Counted from the stretch's first letter, positions 35,203-44,635 are shown. The stretch: DNA of 64,000 nt from Cellvibrio fontiphilus (GCF_035317345.1 NZ_JAYKTU010000004.1), one strand, 5' to 3'. Notes: generated from the letters alone by a model not told the origin. Translations and numbers: made by a program.

Positions 35203-35613
35203 TCAGCAAGTTGAGCTGCAGTCCAGCATCATCTGCATGAAATCTATTTGTTCTGGATTGTTAACTGAGTTTGCATTAACCCTGACTACCTTGCGATTTT
35301 CCCACACGTAATCGTATCGGGTAAATATCAACGTACCTGAAGGTGACTGGTCTGCGCTGACTATCAAGCTCTGACGAGGGGATGTATCGAGTATGTCCAG
35401 AAGTTCGCGAATGGTCTTGTGTAGTTGGTGGTGGCTTAAAAGAGCATGAGCGCCTTTGTGATTAATGAATATGTAGTCGCAGCCCAGCATATTGCTAACA
35501 CTCAATACAAACTCCCCTGACTCTATCGCTTTAAGTAAAGGCGTAAATCCTTGGGCGTGAGAGTTATTGGCCTGACTCACTGGAGCAGGTTTTAACAATG
35601 GATTGATACTCAT
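35203..35613 (-). CDS. Hypothetical protein
   Basis: Not recognised. The 136-residue protein lacks a signal peptide or membrane helix. ATG 35613 is preceded by CGAGGG at five bases, which supports translation. Sequence such as FTPLLKAIESGEFVLSVSNMLGCDYIFINHKGAHALLSHHQ and SLIVSADQSPSGTLIFTRYDYVWENRK suggests a small mixed alpha/beta fold, and it ends in LDCSSTC. It stands alone between aroF and the solute-binding-like gene, with spacers of about 200 bases on both sides. Confidence 0.65.
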   Translation of the reverse strand: MSINPLLKPAPVSQANNSHAQGFTPLLKAIESGEFVLSVSNMLGCDYIFINHKGAHALLSHHQLHKTIRELLDILDTSPRQSLIVSADQSPSGTLIFTRYDYVWENRKVVRVNANSVNNPEQIDFMQMMLDCSSTC

Positions 35614-35795
35614 AAAAACCCTCGTGCTTAGCGGTTATATCCGGGATTTTGCAGCGTTCCGTGCACTTTTGGGGGAAGAAAATTTAACAGCGATATAGTC
35701 AAAAGACCACATAAAGGTAGGGGGTTGTGTCGATGTCTTTAACAATATGTGAAGAGGCTAACTTTATTTGGAATAAAAAATAGAAATGCCCTACA

Positions 35796-35827
35796 AATCA
35801 AAGCGGCCATCAATGGCCGCTTTGATT
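35796..35827 (-). terminator. Long hairpin after aroF
   Basis: A 15-base perfect stem AATCAAAGCGGCCAT/ATGGCCGCTTTGATT with a two-base loop lies eight bases after the aroF stop codon. It lacks a long T-run but the stem is strong enough to act as a terminator or 3' end stabiliser. Confidence 0.7.
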
Positions 35828-35834
35828 ACGGGGG

Positions 35835-36911
35835 TTATTGCTGCGCTCTTTTGACTAGTGCGTCCTTGATGGTGTCGCGCATTTTGCGCAGGCTAGCTTC
35901 GGTCGTCTCCCAATCGATACAGGCATCAGTTACCGATACACCGTACTTCAGATCGCAAAGGTTGGCAGGAATGCTTTGATTGCCGGCGCCAATATTACTT
36001 TCTACCATCAGACCAATGATTGAGTTGTTGCCCTCCAGAATCTGATTGGCAACATTTTCCATAACCAGCGTTTGCAATTCATGGTTTTTGTTGGAGTTGG
36101 CATGGCTGCAGTCCACCATGATATTGGGAACCACTTTTGCCTTGGCCAGCTCCTGCTCGCAAACTGCAACACTTACTGAATCATAATTGGGTTTGCCATT
36201 GCCACCACGTAACACTACATGACCATAGCCATTGCCTCGGGTATGGATAATAGCAACTTGCCCTTCAGTATTAATGCCCAGGAAACGATGAGGCTTGGAT
36301 ACTGACTGAAGCGCATTAATGGCGACGGTCAGTCCGCCATCGGTACCGTTTTTAAAGCCAACAGCTGATGACAAGCCGCTGGCCATTTCACGGTGGGTTT
36401 GCGATTCGGTCGTGCGTGCGCCAATGGCTGACCAGCTAATCAAATCGTGCAGGTATTGAGGGGAGATGGGGTCGAGCGCTTCGGTAGCGGCAGGCAATCC
36501 CATTTCGGCGATATCCAGCAACAGTTGGCGACCAATGTGCAAACCTTCTTCAATTTTGAAGGAATCATCCAGGTAAGGATCGTTAATCAAGCCTTTCCAG
36601 CCAACAGTGGTGCGAGGTTTTTCAAAGTAAACGCGCATAACAACATAGATGGTATCGCTGATTTCATCGGCCAGTTTTTTCAGGCGCTGAGCGTAATCCT
36701 TGGCGGCGGCAACGTCATGGATTGAGCAGGGGCCGATAACTACGAATATCCGATGGTCTTTGCGATCAAGGATATTGCGCACTACCTCTCGCCCTTGAGT
36801 AACAACTTCCTGGGCTTTTGGAGTTAATGGGATTTTTGCTTTCAGGGCTGCTGGCGAGATCAGCAACTCTTGTGAGACGACATTAAGGTCATCAACTTGC
36901 AGATTGGTCAT
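35835..36911 (-). CDS. aroF: 3-deoxy-7-phosphoheptulonate synthase, class I, AroF type
   Basis: First step of the shikimate pathway: joins phosphoenolpyruvate and erythrose 4-phosphate. Conserved segments are VVIGPCSIHD, RVYFEKPRTTVGWKGLINDP, SWSAIGARTTESQTHREMAS, GFKNGTDG, MVDCSHANSNK and GLMVESNIGAGNQ. By recall of the three E. coli isozymes, LPAATEALDPISPQYL and PHRFLGINTEGQVAI are closer to the tyrosine-sensitive AroF than to AroG or AroH. Feedback by tyrosine is therefore inferred, not shown. Length is 358 residues. AGGA precedes the ATG. It is a single gene ended by a hairpin. Confidence 0.95.
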   Translation of the reverse strand: MTNLQVDDLNVVSQELLISPAALKAKIPLTPKAQEVVTQGREVVRNILDRKDHRIFVVIGPCSIHDVAAAKDYAQRLKKLADEISDTIYVVMRVYFEKPRTTVGWKGLINDPYLDDSFKIEEGLHIGRQLLLDIAEMGLPAATEALDPISPQYLHDLISWSAIGARTTESQTHREMASGLSSAVGFKNGTDGGLTVAINALQSVSKPHRFLGINTEGQVAIIHTRGNGYGHVVLRGGNGKPNYDSVSVAVCEQELAKAKVVPNIMVDCSHANSNKNHELQTLVMENVANQILEGNNSIIGLMVESNIGAGNQSIPANLCDLKYGVSVTDACIDWETTEASLRKMRDTIKDALVKRAQQ

Positions 36912-37260
36912 TGCAGTAGTTCCTATAAAATCAATGTGAGGCTATTCTACCTATTATCATCATAAAGATGGGATGGATTTTTTAATTGGGTCTATAAATA
37001 AAGATAAAATAACTTAATTGTTGCTTTTATTGGGATGCTTTTGTTGTGGTTTTTGGAAATAAATAGATCGTCATCTTATTAATCCTCACTTTTGCCTGAA
37101 TTTAAAAATATCTATCCTTCAAGAAAAAGCGTAAGACGACAAAAATGCAGCTCACAGCAATCAAAATAGGCTAAAAAGTAAGCGGTATCGTCAGTGAGGC
37201 TTGAGGATACCTGCTACACCAACACTCGCGATTAATTAACAGAAAAGGAATAGTGTGGTA
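36912..37260. other. AT-rich intergenic region between aroF and patatin gene
   Basis: This 349-base gap separates two divergent genes and must hold both promoters. It is AT-rich with no open frame of note. No TyrR-like box or other known regulatory motif was recognised by eye. Confidence 0.5.
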
Positions 37261-39426
37261 ATGAAAAAGTTGGGTTTGGTGTTCTTATGTGGGCTAACGG
37301 CTCTGCCGGCCGTGGCGCAGCCAGAGCGCACCGCACTGGTACTAGGTGGCGGTGGTGCTCGTGGTGCAGCGCATATTGGAGTGATAGAAGTACTCGAACA
37401 GGAGCATATCCCCATCGATTGTGTGGTGGGCACTAGCATGGGCGGTTTGGTGGCTGGTTCCTATGCGGCAGGTCTTTCACCAGCAATGATGCGCGCCAAA
37501 TTGGCAGAGGCAGACTGGACGGATATGTTCCTCGATCTAGCCGACTACTCCCAGTTGAGTTATCGCCAAAAACGCATTAGCCGTCGCTATCTTACTGGTG
37601 CGCAAGTTGGTTTATCTGAGCGCGGGCTGCAAATTCAACCGGGAGTTGTTGCTGGCGAGAAAATCAAACTGTTTTTTAATCAATTGGTGGATGAGGATTT
37701 AGGTGAGCGCAGTATTGAGGAGCTACCTATCCCGCTGGCAATAGTTGCCACCGACATAGGTAATGGCGAGCGGGTAGTGTTCCGCGAGGGCAGTCTCACT
37801 CAAGCTATGCGTGCCAGCATGTCGGTGCCGGGTTTGATGGCGCCGGTAGAGTATCAGGGGCGCAAATTGGTAGATGGCGGCTTGGTGGACAACTTGCCCA
37901 TTCAGGTCGCCAGAGATTTATGTCAGGCGGATCGCGTGATTGCAGTGAACGTGGGTTCCCCGCTTAAGGCACCCGAGGAGATAGGCTCGCTGCTGAGTGT
38001 ATCGGCGCAGATGATCGGCATTTTAACCAAGCAAAATGTAGAGCGCTCACTCTCAAGCCTGACGGGGGCTGATATTTATATCGCTCCCGAGTTGGGTGAT
38101 ATCAAAGCAACAGATTTTGCCCGTTACGAGGCGGCTGCCGAAACCGGCAGCCTTGCGGCGCGCCAGCAACTGACCTATTTGCGCAAGCTCGCAGTAAGCC
38201 CCGAAGCTTATGCGCGCTGGCAGGCGGCGCGGCACAGTCCTGCTCGTGAGCCGGTGATAATTGATGAAATCCGGATTGCCCCTACCAAGCGCGCGCATCC
38301 TGACTATGTGGCGCGCCATATTCGCCAGCAACCTAATCAGCTACTGGATCGTGCCGCTCTGGAGCAGGATTTATTACGCACTTATGGCGACGGTTTTTAT
38401 AGCAATGTGGATTACCGTGTGGTTCGCGAAGCTGAACAAAATGCGCTGGAGATTCTGGTGCGTGAAAAAGACTGGGGTGCCGATTACCTCACCTTTGGTT
38501 TTACGATTGACAATGAATACCGGCGGGGCGCTAACTTTAATTTCCGCGGTGCCTACCGCAATACCTGGATTAATCGTTACGGCGGCGAGTTTTTTGCAGC
38601 GCTGGATGTGGGTGGAACCCCGTCGTTTGAATTAAATTTCTATCAGCCTCTGGTGCCTAGCCAGCGCTTTTTTGCAGAGCCGCTCTACGCCAGAAGGCGT
38701 GACTCCATTGGTATTTATGTCAGTGGCAATGAGATTGCCGAATATACCTTGGATACCTCTTACTATGAGTTTAGCGTTGGTAAAAATTTGGGGGTTTACG
38801 GTAAATCTACCTTTGGGTGGCGTGACTATCATATGCGCGGCAGGGCCGATATCAGCGCTTTTGAAATACCTGATATTGACGAGGAATATGGCGGGCTGAT
38901 TTTTGAGCTCAATCTGGATCGTCGCAATCGCCTCTACTTCCCGTCGCACGGCTGGCGGGCGGATGTTAGTTTTTTTGACTCACACGAACAAGGTTACAAA
39001 AAGCTGAGTGTTGATCTAGGCGGTGTTTATAAATTGAATGATGTTGTATTTGGCGCGCGCGCTGCACACATTACGGCGTTAAATAGCGAGTTACCGGTTT
39101 ACGACGCGGTAATGCTGGGCGGTTTTTTGAATATGTCCGGCTACGCGCGCAATCAGCTATTGGGTGATGATGCTTTTTATACGCATCTGCGTGCTGAACG
39201 AATTATCGGTCGCATGCCTTTAGGGTTGAATGGCGATATGCGTTTGGGTTTAGGGTTTGAGGCGGCACGCTTGGAGCAGGTCTACATTTTAAGTGCGGAG
39301 CAGGGGTGGTTGGATTCGGCAGTCATTTACTTGGGGGGTGAGACGCCACTAGGGCCACTTTACCTGGGTTATGGCTTCACCTTTAGTGGCGATTACAACC
39401 TGTACTTGCAGCTTGGTGCACTCTAG
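37261..39426 (+). CDS. Patatin-like phospholipase with POTRA and outer-membrane barrel (PlpD type)
   Basis: Type V-d autotransporter-like protein. A signal peptide (KKLGLVFLCGLTALPAVA) is followed by a patatin lipase domain with oxyanion loop VLGGGGARGAAHIG, nucleophile serine in GTSMGG and catalytic aspartate in VDGGLVDNLP, so the Ser-Asp dyad is intact. A POTRA-like segment (about residues 330-400, IIDEIRIAPTKRAHPDYVARH) and a C-terminal beta-barrel of about 310 residues rich in alternating aromatics follow, ending in NLYLQLGAL. Total is 721 residues, matching PlpD of Pseudomonas aeruginosa (about 730). The enzyme probably acts on phospholipids after exposure or release. A GTG two codons upstream (37255) is an alternative start with better spacing to AAGGA. 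Confidence 0.94.
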   Translation: MKKLGLVFLCGLTALPAVAQPERTALVLGGGGARGAAHIGVIEVLEQEHIPIDCVVGTSMGGLVAGSYAAGLSPAMMRAKLAEADWTDMFLDLADYSQLSYRQKRISRRYLTGAQVGLSERGLQIQPGVVAGEKIKLFFNQLVDEDLGERSIEELPIPLAIVATDIGNGERVVFREGSLTQAMRASMSVPGLMAPVEYQGRKLVDGGLVDNLPIQVARDLCQADRVIAVNVGSPLKAPEEIGSLLSVSAQMIGILTKQNVERSLSSLTGADIYIAPELGDIKATDFARYEAAAETGSLAARQQLTYLRKLAVSPEAYARWQAARHSPAREPVIIDEIRIAPTKRAHPDYVARHIRQQPNQLLDRAALEQDLLRTYGDGFYSNVDYRVVREAEQNALEILVREKDWGADYLTFGFTIDNEYRRGANFNFRGAYRNTWINRYGGEFFAALDVGGTPSFELNFYQPLVPSQRFFAEPLYARRRDSIGIYVSGNEIAEYTLDTSYYEFSVGKNLGVYGKSTFGWRDYHMRGRADISAFEIPDIDEEYGGLIFELNLDRRNRLYFPSHGWRADVSFFDSHEQGYKKLSVDLGGVYKLNDVVFGARAAHITALNSELPVYDAVMLGGFLNMSGYARNQLLGDDAFYTHLRAERIIGRMPLGLNGDMRLGLGFEAARLEQVYILSAEQGWLDSAVIYLGGETPLGPLYLGYGFTFSGDYNLYLQLGAL

Positions 39427-39465
39427 CGCTTATCGGCTGGCGTAAATTGTCTGACATAAAAACCA

Positions 39466-39496
39466 CAAAGCCCCATAGAGGTGGGGCTTTGCTTTT
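39466..39496 (+). terminator. Intrinsic terminator after patatin gene
   Basis: Ten-base stem CAAAGCCCCA/TGGGGCTTTG with loop TAGAGG, followed by CTTTTATT. It lies between the convergent patatin and TIGR04219 genes. Confidence 0.8.
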
Positions 39497-39521
39497 ATTG
39501 GCGATAATTTTCCGGTGTGAT

Positions 39522-40274
39522 TTAGAAATGGAAAATCGCAGCAGCGTAAGGGCCTTTCAAGCGAATATCAGTATTCACATCATCTTCGTCGATTTGAATG
39601 GATGCGGTTTTGTAGCCCACCTCAACCCCCAAATCCAAGGCTGAATCAAACATGTAGCTGATTTTCGCACTGTAGTCAGAGATGGAATTATCTTCATAGC
39701 GAATCAAGTTAGCTTCAACTCCGGCTGAAAAGCCAGTCAGTGGCAAATCGAATTGAAAGCGGGCATAGCCCAGCGGCAAAGTGACATCTACATCAACACT
39801 ATCGCTGGCATTTAATGATTGTGCTATTAATTCGCCAGAGTATTTACGTACCGTAATACCCACATCCAGGTTCAACCAGTTATCCAGAATCTCGTAATAG
39901 AGCACGGCATCGGTATAGCTTAGGTCGAAGTCAGTGGTCACTGCAGTGCCGGCTGGAAAGGGCTGATTACTCAAGTTGAAGTCATTGCTCAGGGTGCCAG
40001 TTTGGCTGCTACTGATATCGTTTTGTTGCAGCTTGATATTGGGAATCAGCGGAATAGGGTGCTCAACAGCGATGTAATAAAAGCTGTTGTTATTGTCATC
40101 CACACCCAAGTCATTGAGTGAAGCCGAGGTTTGGCCTACATCGCCCGAGTATTCGCTTTGCCAACTGCCTGCTCCAGCGTAGATACCAAAAATAGTATCG
40201 GCACTGACCTGACTGGCCACGACCAGTGAAACAGCTGCCAGGGAGTATTTGGTTAAGCAAGAAAGCGCTTTCAT
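39522..40274 (-). CDS. TIGR04219 family outer-membrane beta-barrel protein
   Basis: Exported barrel protein of 250 residues. The signal peptide (YSLAAVSLVVASQVSA) is followed directly by DTIFGIYAGAGSWQSEYSGD, the hallmark start of the TIGR04219 family. Alternating hydrophobic/polar strands and the C-terminal AAIFHF with a terminal phenylalanine mark it as an outer-membrane barrel for BAM-dependent insertion. The AAAGGA site before the ATG is good. The family function is not established. It is a single gene between converging patatin and upstream LysR genes. Confidence 0.92.
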   Translation of the reverse strand: MKALSCLTKYSLAAVSLVVASQVSADTIFGIYAGAGSWQSEYSGDVGQTSASLNDLGVDDNNNSFYYIAVEHPIPLIPNIKLQQNDISSSQTGTLSNDFNLSNQPFPAGTAVTTDFDLSYTDAVLYYEILDNWLNLDVGITVRKYSGELIAQSLNASDSVDVDVTLPLGYARFQFDLPLTGFSAGVEANLIRYEDNSISDYSAKISYMFDSALDLGVEVGYKTASIQIDEDDVNTDIRLKGPYAAAIFHF

Positions 40275-40383
40275 AACAGGTTTTCCTTTTGTGGTGGGTT
40301 GACCCCGGGTTAAAGGGCTAAATCGGTGGCCAGTGTAAGTCAGCGTGCGTGACAGGTGGATTGCTGTAATTCAAAAAATGCTA

Positions 40384-41262
40384 TCAGGTTTTTAGATGTG
40401 GCTCTTGGAGCAGCTCCAAGAACACGCGCGCGGCATTGTTGAGTGAGCGTTGTTGGTGGTGAATGCAACCTAGCGGTCGTTTGATGGGGTCGTGTTTTAC
40501 ATCCAACACCACCAGCTCATTATTCAGGATGCGTTTGGGCAGCAGTCCCCAGCCAAGCCCGATACTGAGCAGCATCTTAATCGTATCCAGGTGATTTGAA
40601 ACCATACCAATGGTGAGCGCGGTGCGCTGGCTTTCAAATAACTGATTAATCAGCTGGGTGGTATAAGTGCTGGTGTCCGGCATCACCGCCGGATGCTGGC
40701 TTAAATCGGCCAGCTGAAGATTTTGTTGCGCTGCAAGGGGGTGGCTGGGCGCGGCGACGAAGAGGAGCTGGTCGTCCCAGAGGTGATGGCTTTGGAGCCG
40801 CGGGTCTTGTTCGAGCGCAAGCGTGATGAGGGCGAGGTCGAATTTTCCTTGGAGTATTTCATGGTAGGCCTGTTCTGAATCTAAAAAATGTAAATCAAAT
40901 TTAACCTTGGGGTAGCGCGTTGAAAAAGCACGTAAAAATGGCGGCAAATAGTGCAACCCCAAGTGGTGGCTGGTGGCAATACTCAAACTACCATCAACCT
41001 GTCCGTTCAAATCGGCAATCGCTCGTTGCGCAGCAATCACCTCATTCAATATTAGTCGAGCTTTACTTAACAAAACCTGACCAGCCTGGGTTAATGCGAC
41101 TTGCCTGCCAATCCGGTCGAATAAATGTGTGCCCAGCTGTTCTTCTAGTAGCGCAATACGCTTACTAATTGCGGGTTGGGTGAGGTGCAGGCGCTCAGCT
41201 GCCGCAGAAAATGAGCCGCTCTCGGCAATGGCGACAAAGGCTTGAAGGTGTTGGGTATCCAT
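40384..41262 (-). CDS. LysR-family regulator divergent from leuC
   Basis: Regulator of 292 residues. The DNA-binding domain reads MDTQHLQAFVAIAESGSFSAAAERLHLTQPAISKRIALLE; the effector domain shows SIATSHHLGLHYLPPFLRAF, GKFDLALITLALE and NHLDTIKMLLSIGLGWGLLP. It is divergent from leuC with a 163-base shared region that holds a palindrome. In several Gammaproteobacteria a LysR gene sits in this position beside leuCDB and is presumed to control it; that role is inferred here from position. The ligand may be a leucine-pathway intermediate. Confidence 0.93.
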   Translation of the reverse strand: MDTQHLQAFVAIAESGSFSAAAERLHLTQPAISKRIALLEEQLGTHLFDRIGRQVALTQAGQVLLSKARLILNEVIAAQRAIADLNGQVDGSLSIATSHHLGLHYLPPFLRAFSTRYPKVKFDLHFLDSEQAYHEILQGKFDLALITLALEQDPRLQSHHLWDDQLLFVAAPSHPLAAQQNLQLADLSQHPAVMPDTSTYTTQLINQLFESQRTALTIGMVSNHLDTIKMLLSIGLGWGLLPKRILNNELVVLDVKHDPIKRPLGCIHHQQRSLNNAARVFLELLQEPHLKT

Positions 41263-41278
41263 GGGGCTTTTTTTAATT

Positions 41279-41295
41279 CATTCCAAAAGGGAATG
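41279..41295. promoter_or_regulatory. Candidate LysR operator upstream of leuC
   Basis: CATTCC-AAAAG-GGAATG is a perfect six-base inverted repeat spanning 17 bases, 17 bases upstream of the LysR start codon in the divergent region. The size and position fit a LysR binding site. Confidence 0.45.
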
Positions 41296-41425
41296 CAATA
41301 TATAAAAAAGATAAATTTGTTTTATGGTTTGTTGGGGCTTAATATCGTCCTCATGCAGCAAATAAAGTGCTCTTGAGCAACTGCTGAACACCCTTTTTAC
41401 ATCCGTCGATTGTCCGGAGCTATCC

Positions 41426-42847
41426 ATGACTGCTAAAACCCTTTACGACAAACTCTGGGATGCCCACCTCGTGCAGCAGCGCGATGATGGTTCTGCCTTG
41501 ATCTACATTGATCGCCATATTGTTCACGAAGTGACCTCACCCCAAGCGTTTGATGGTCTGCGTATGGCAGGGCGCAAGCCATGGCGGGTGGATTCCATTC
41601 TTGCCACGCCCGATCACAACGTACCCACCACCCAAAAAGAGCGTGCTAATGGTGTGCAGGGCATTGAAGACCCAGTGTCTTTGATTCAGGTACAAACCCT
41701 TGACGATAACTGCGATGAGTTCGGTATCGTCGAATTTAAAATTAACGATAAGCGTCAAGGCATAGTGCATGTTATCGGCCCGGAAACTGGCGCCTGTTTA
41801 CCCGGCATGACAGTGGTGTGTGGCGACTCTCATACCGCAACCAATGGCGCTTTGGGCGCCTTGGCGCACGGCATAGGCACCAGCGAAGTGGAGCATGTCA
41901 TGGCAACCCAGTGTCTGGTGGCCAAAAAAATGAAAAACATGCTCATCAAAGTTGAAGGCAAGCTCGGCCTGGGTGTAACCCCCAAGGATGTGGTGCTCGC
42001 AATTATTGCCAAAATAGGCACTGCCGGTGGCACAGGTTACGCGATGGAATTCGGCGGGCAAGTTTTCCGCGACATGAGCATGGAAGGGCGTATGACTGTC
42101 TGTAACATGGCCATCGAAGCTGGAGCACGCGCCGGTATGGTCGCGGTAGATCAAACTACCATCGACTATGTCAAAGGTCGTACCTACGCACCCACAGGCG
42201 ACTTGTGGGAAAAAGCGGTTGCGGATTGGAAAAACTATGTGAGCGATGAAGGTGCACACTTTGATGCGGTCATCGAAATTGATGGCGCCAGCATCAAGCC
42301 TCAGGTTAGTTGGGGAACCTCACCAGAAATGGTGGTTTCGGTAGAGGATAAGGTGCCGGATCCAGCGAACGAACTGGATCCGGTCAAGCGCAATGACATG
42401 ATTCGCGCACTTCAGTACATGGGGTTGCAGCCTAATCAGCCAATCACGTCAATTCATGTGGATCGTGTTTTTATCGGTTCTTGCACCAACTCGCGCATCG
42501 AGGATATTCGTGCGGCGGCACAAGTTGTAAAAGGCAAACAAAAAGCGGCATCGGTTAAAGAAGCGATTGTTGTCCCCGGTTCGGGCGCGGTAAAAGCCCA
42601 GGCGGAAGCTGAGGGCTTGGATAAGATTTTCATCGCTGCTGGTTTGGAATGGCGTGAGCCTGGTTGCTCCATGTGTTTGGCAATGAATGCTGACAAATTA
42701 GGCAATGGCGAACATTGTGCATCTACCTCGAATCGCAACTTTGAAGGGCGTCAGGGTTATGGTGGGAGGACTCACTTGGTTAGCCCTGCGATGGCGGCGG
42801 CAGCGGCGATTGCCGGTCATTTTGTTGACGTGCGCACTTTTAATTAA
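41426..42847 (+). CDS. leuC: 3-isopropylmalate dehydratase large subunit
   Basis: Large subunit of the isopropylmalate isomerase of leucine synthesis, carrying the 4Fe-4S cluster. Cluster cysteines are visible in VCGDSHTATNGALG-region, GSCTNSRIEDI and GCSMCLAMN; the active-site signature VPGSGAVK is present. Length is 473 residues, normal. The ATG follows CGGAG at a usual distance. It is the first gene of leuC-leuD-leuB, with 15 bases to leuD, and is divergent from a LysR regulator. No leucine-rich leader peptide was seen upstream, so attenuation control like that of enteric leuABCD is unlikely here. Confidence 0.98.
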   Translation: MTAKTLYDKLWDAHLVQQRDDGSALIYIDRHIVHEVTSPQAFDGLRMAGRKPWRVDSILATPDHNVPTTQKERANGVQGIEDPVSLIQVQTLDDNCDEFGIVEFKINDKRQGIVHVIGPETGACLPGMTVVCGDSHTATNGALGALAHGIGTSEVEHVMATQCLVAKKMKNMLIKVEGKLGLGVTPKDVVLAIIAKIGTAGGTGYAMEFGGQVFRDMSMEGRMTVCNMAIEAGARAGMVAVDQTTIDYVKGRTYAPTGDLWEKAVADWKNYVSDEGAHFDAVIEIDGASIKPQVSWGTSPEMVVSVEDKVPDPANELDPVKRNDMIRALQYMGLQPNQPITSIHVDRVFIGSCTNSRIEDIRAAAQVVKGKQKAASVKEAIVVPGSGAVKAQAEAEGLDKIFIAAGLEWREPGCSMCLAMNADKLGNGEHCASTSNRNFEGRQGYGGRTHLVSPAMAAAAAIAGHFVDVRTFN

Positions 42848-42862
42848 TCCACAGGAGAAGCC

Positions 42863-43510
42863 ATGAAAAGTTTTACTGTATTGCAAGGCGTTGCCGCTCC
42901 TATGGATCGCGCGAATGTCGATACCGATATGATCATTCCCAAACAGTTTTTGAAATCTATCAAGCGCACCGGCTTTGGTAAAAACCTGTTTGATGAGTTG
43001 CGTTATTTGGATGAAGGAAAACCGGATCAAAGTTGTGATGGTCGCCCGTTAAATAGCGAATTTCCGCTGAATTTCCCGCGCTACCAAGGCGCCAGTATTC
43101 TGCTTGCACGTGAAAATTTTGGTTGTGGCTCCAGTCGCGAGCACGCGCCCTGGGCCTTGGATGACTACGGTTTTCGCAGCGTCATTGCGCCAAGTTTTGC
43201 GGATATTTTCTATAACAACTGCTTTAAAAATGGCTTGCTGCCAATTGTGTTGAGTGATGCAATTGTTGATCAGTTGTTTAAAGAAATGTACGCCACTGAA
43301 GGCTATGAGTTAACCATTGATCTTTCAGCGCAGCTGGTCAAAACCCCGGGTGGCGACAGCTTCCCGTTTGAGATCGACGAATTTCGTAAACACTGCTTGT
43401 TGAACGGTTTGGACGATATAGGTTTAACTCTTGAGCATGCAGATGCCATTCGGGCCTATGAAGCTAGGCGCCGCGTGGAAGCGCCTTGGTTGTTTGATGT
43501 CGTTAAATAA
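42863..43510 (+). CDS. leuD: 3-isopropylmalate dehydratase small subunit
   Basis: Small, swivelling subunit that completes the isopropylmalate isomerase with LeuC. Characteristic motifs are ANVDTDMIIPKQFLKSI, ILLARENFGCGSSREHAPWAL, FADIFYNNCFKNGLLPI and the C-terminal LTLEHADAIRAYEARR. Length is 215 residues, as usual for proteobacterial LeuD. CAGGAG precedes the ATG at ideal distance. It lies between leuC and leuB with spacers of 15 and 21 bases, clearly one operon. Confidence 0.98.
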   Translation: MKSFTVLQGVAAPMDRANVDTDMIIPKQFLKSIKRTGFGKNLFDELRYLDEGKPDQSCDGRPLNSEFPLNFPRYQGASILLARENFGCGSSREHAPWALDDYGFRSVIAPSFADIFYNNCFKNGLLPIVLSDAIVDQLFKEMYATEGYELTIDLSAQLVKTPGGDSFPFEIDEFRKHCLLNGLDDIGLTLEHADAIRAYEARRRVEAPWLFDVVK

Positions 43511-43531
43511 TTTTTTATCTGGAGATTGCTT

Positions 43532-44608
43532 GTGGGCAAACATATTTTAATTCTGGAAGGTGACGGCATTGGCCCGGAAATTGTGCGTGAAGCGCGCAAA
43601 GTGTTGGATCTGGTAAATACCAAATTCGATCTGGGGTTGACCTTTGAAAGCGACCACATGGGCGGCTGTGCAATTGATGCCTACGGTGTTCCACTGGCGG
43701 ACTCCACACTTGAAAAAGCGCGCAAGGCCGATGCGATTCTGCTGGGTGCTGTGGGTGGTCCCAAGTGGGATAAGTTGGATCGTGCGATTCGCCCGGAAAA
43801 GGGGCTGTTAAAAATTCGTTCGCAGTTGGGTTTGTATGCCAACCTTCGCCCAGCACTGTTGTATCCGCAATTAGTGGAGGCTTCGTCGCTCAAGCCAGAA
43901 GTCGTTTCGGGATTGGATATTTTGATCGTGCGCGAGTTGGCGGGCGGTATCTATTTTGGTGAGCCGCGTGGTATTCGCGTGTTGGAAAACGGTGAACGCG
44001 AGGGTTACAACACCTACAAATACTCCGAGAGTGAGATTATCCGCATTGGTCGTACCGCTTTTGAAATGGCACGCAAACGCAACCGCAAAGTCTGTTCAGT
44101 AGACAAAGCGAATGTGTTGGAGGCAACCATGCTGTGGCGCGAAGTGATGGATACCTTGCACAAAGAATATCCTGATGTTGAGCTATCTCATATGTATGTC
44201 GACAATGCCGCTATGCAGTTAGTGCGCGCGCCCAAGCAGTTTGACGTGTTAGTGACGGGCAACATGTTTGGTGATATTTTGTCCGATGCGGCGGCCATGT
44301 TAACTGGCTCTATTGGCATGTTGCCTTCGGCTTCTCTGGATAAAGATGGTCGTGGTATGTACGAGCCCTGCCATGGTTCGGCGCCGGACATAGCTGGACA
44401 GGACATAGCTAACCCGCTGGCAACCATATTATCGGTGTCGATGATGCTGCGTTACTCGTTGGGTTATCCACAGGTGGCAGATGTGATTGAGTCTGCAGTC
44501 GGCAAAGTGCTGGATCAAGGTTTCCGCACAGCAGATATTTATACTGAAGGTACGACTAAAGTATCTACCTCGCAAATGGGCGATGCCGTAGTTGCAGCGC
44601 TAGCGTAA
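43532..44608 (+). CDS. leuB: 3-isopropylmalate dehydrogenase
   Basis: NAD-dependent oxidative decarboxylation of 3-isopropylmalate in leucine synthesis. Motifs include ILEGDGIGPEIV, LLGAVGGPKWDKL, IVRELAGGIYFGEPRG (active-site tyrosine), SVDKANVLE (lysine), and NMFGDILSDAAAM with metal-binding aspartates. The start is GTG 43532, seven bases after GGAG; an in-frame TTG at 43526 is too close to that site. Length is 358 residues. It is the last leu gene; asd follows 27 bases later and may be read from the same transcript. Confidence 0.97.
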   Translation: MGKHILILEGDGIGPEIVREARKVLDLVNTKFDLGLTFESDHMGGCAIDAYGVPLADSTLEKARKADAILLGAVGGPKWDKLDRAIRPEKGLLKIRSQLGLYANLRPALLYPQLVEASSLKPEVVSGLDILIVRELAGGIYFGEPRGIRVLENGEREGYNTYKYSESEIIRIGRTAFEMARKRNRKVCSVDKANVLEATMLWREVMDTLHKEYPDVELSHMYVDNAAMQLVRAPKQFDVLVTGNMFGDILSDAAAMLTGSIGMLPSASLDKDGRGMYEPCHGSAPDIAGQDIANPLATILSVSMMLRYSLGYPQVADVIESAVGKVLDQGFRTADIYTEGTTKVSTSQMGDAVVAALA

Positions 44609-44635
44609 CCAATAGTTGACGAAAGAGAGAAATAC

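Noticed and set aside
35733..35783. 16-codon frame preceded by AGGGGG, then the aroF hairpin, as a leader-attenuator
   Set aside because: It is on the plus strand, but no plus-strand gene follows; the hairpin is best explained as the aroF 3' end.
41380..41402. Leucine leader peptide before leuC
   Set aside because: The only short frame there (ATGCAGCAAATAAAG...) has no leucine codons run and no attenuator hairpins follow.
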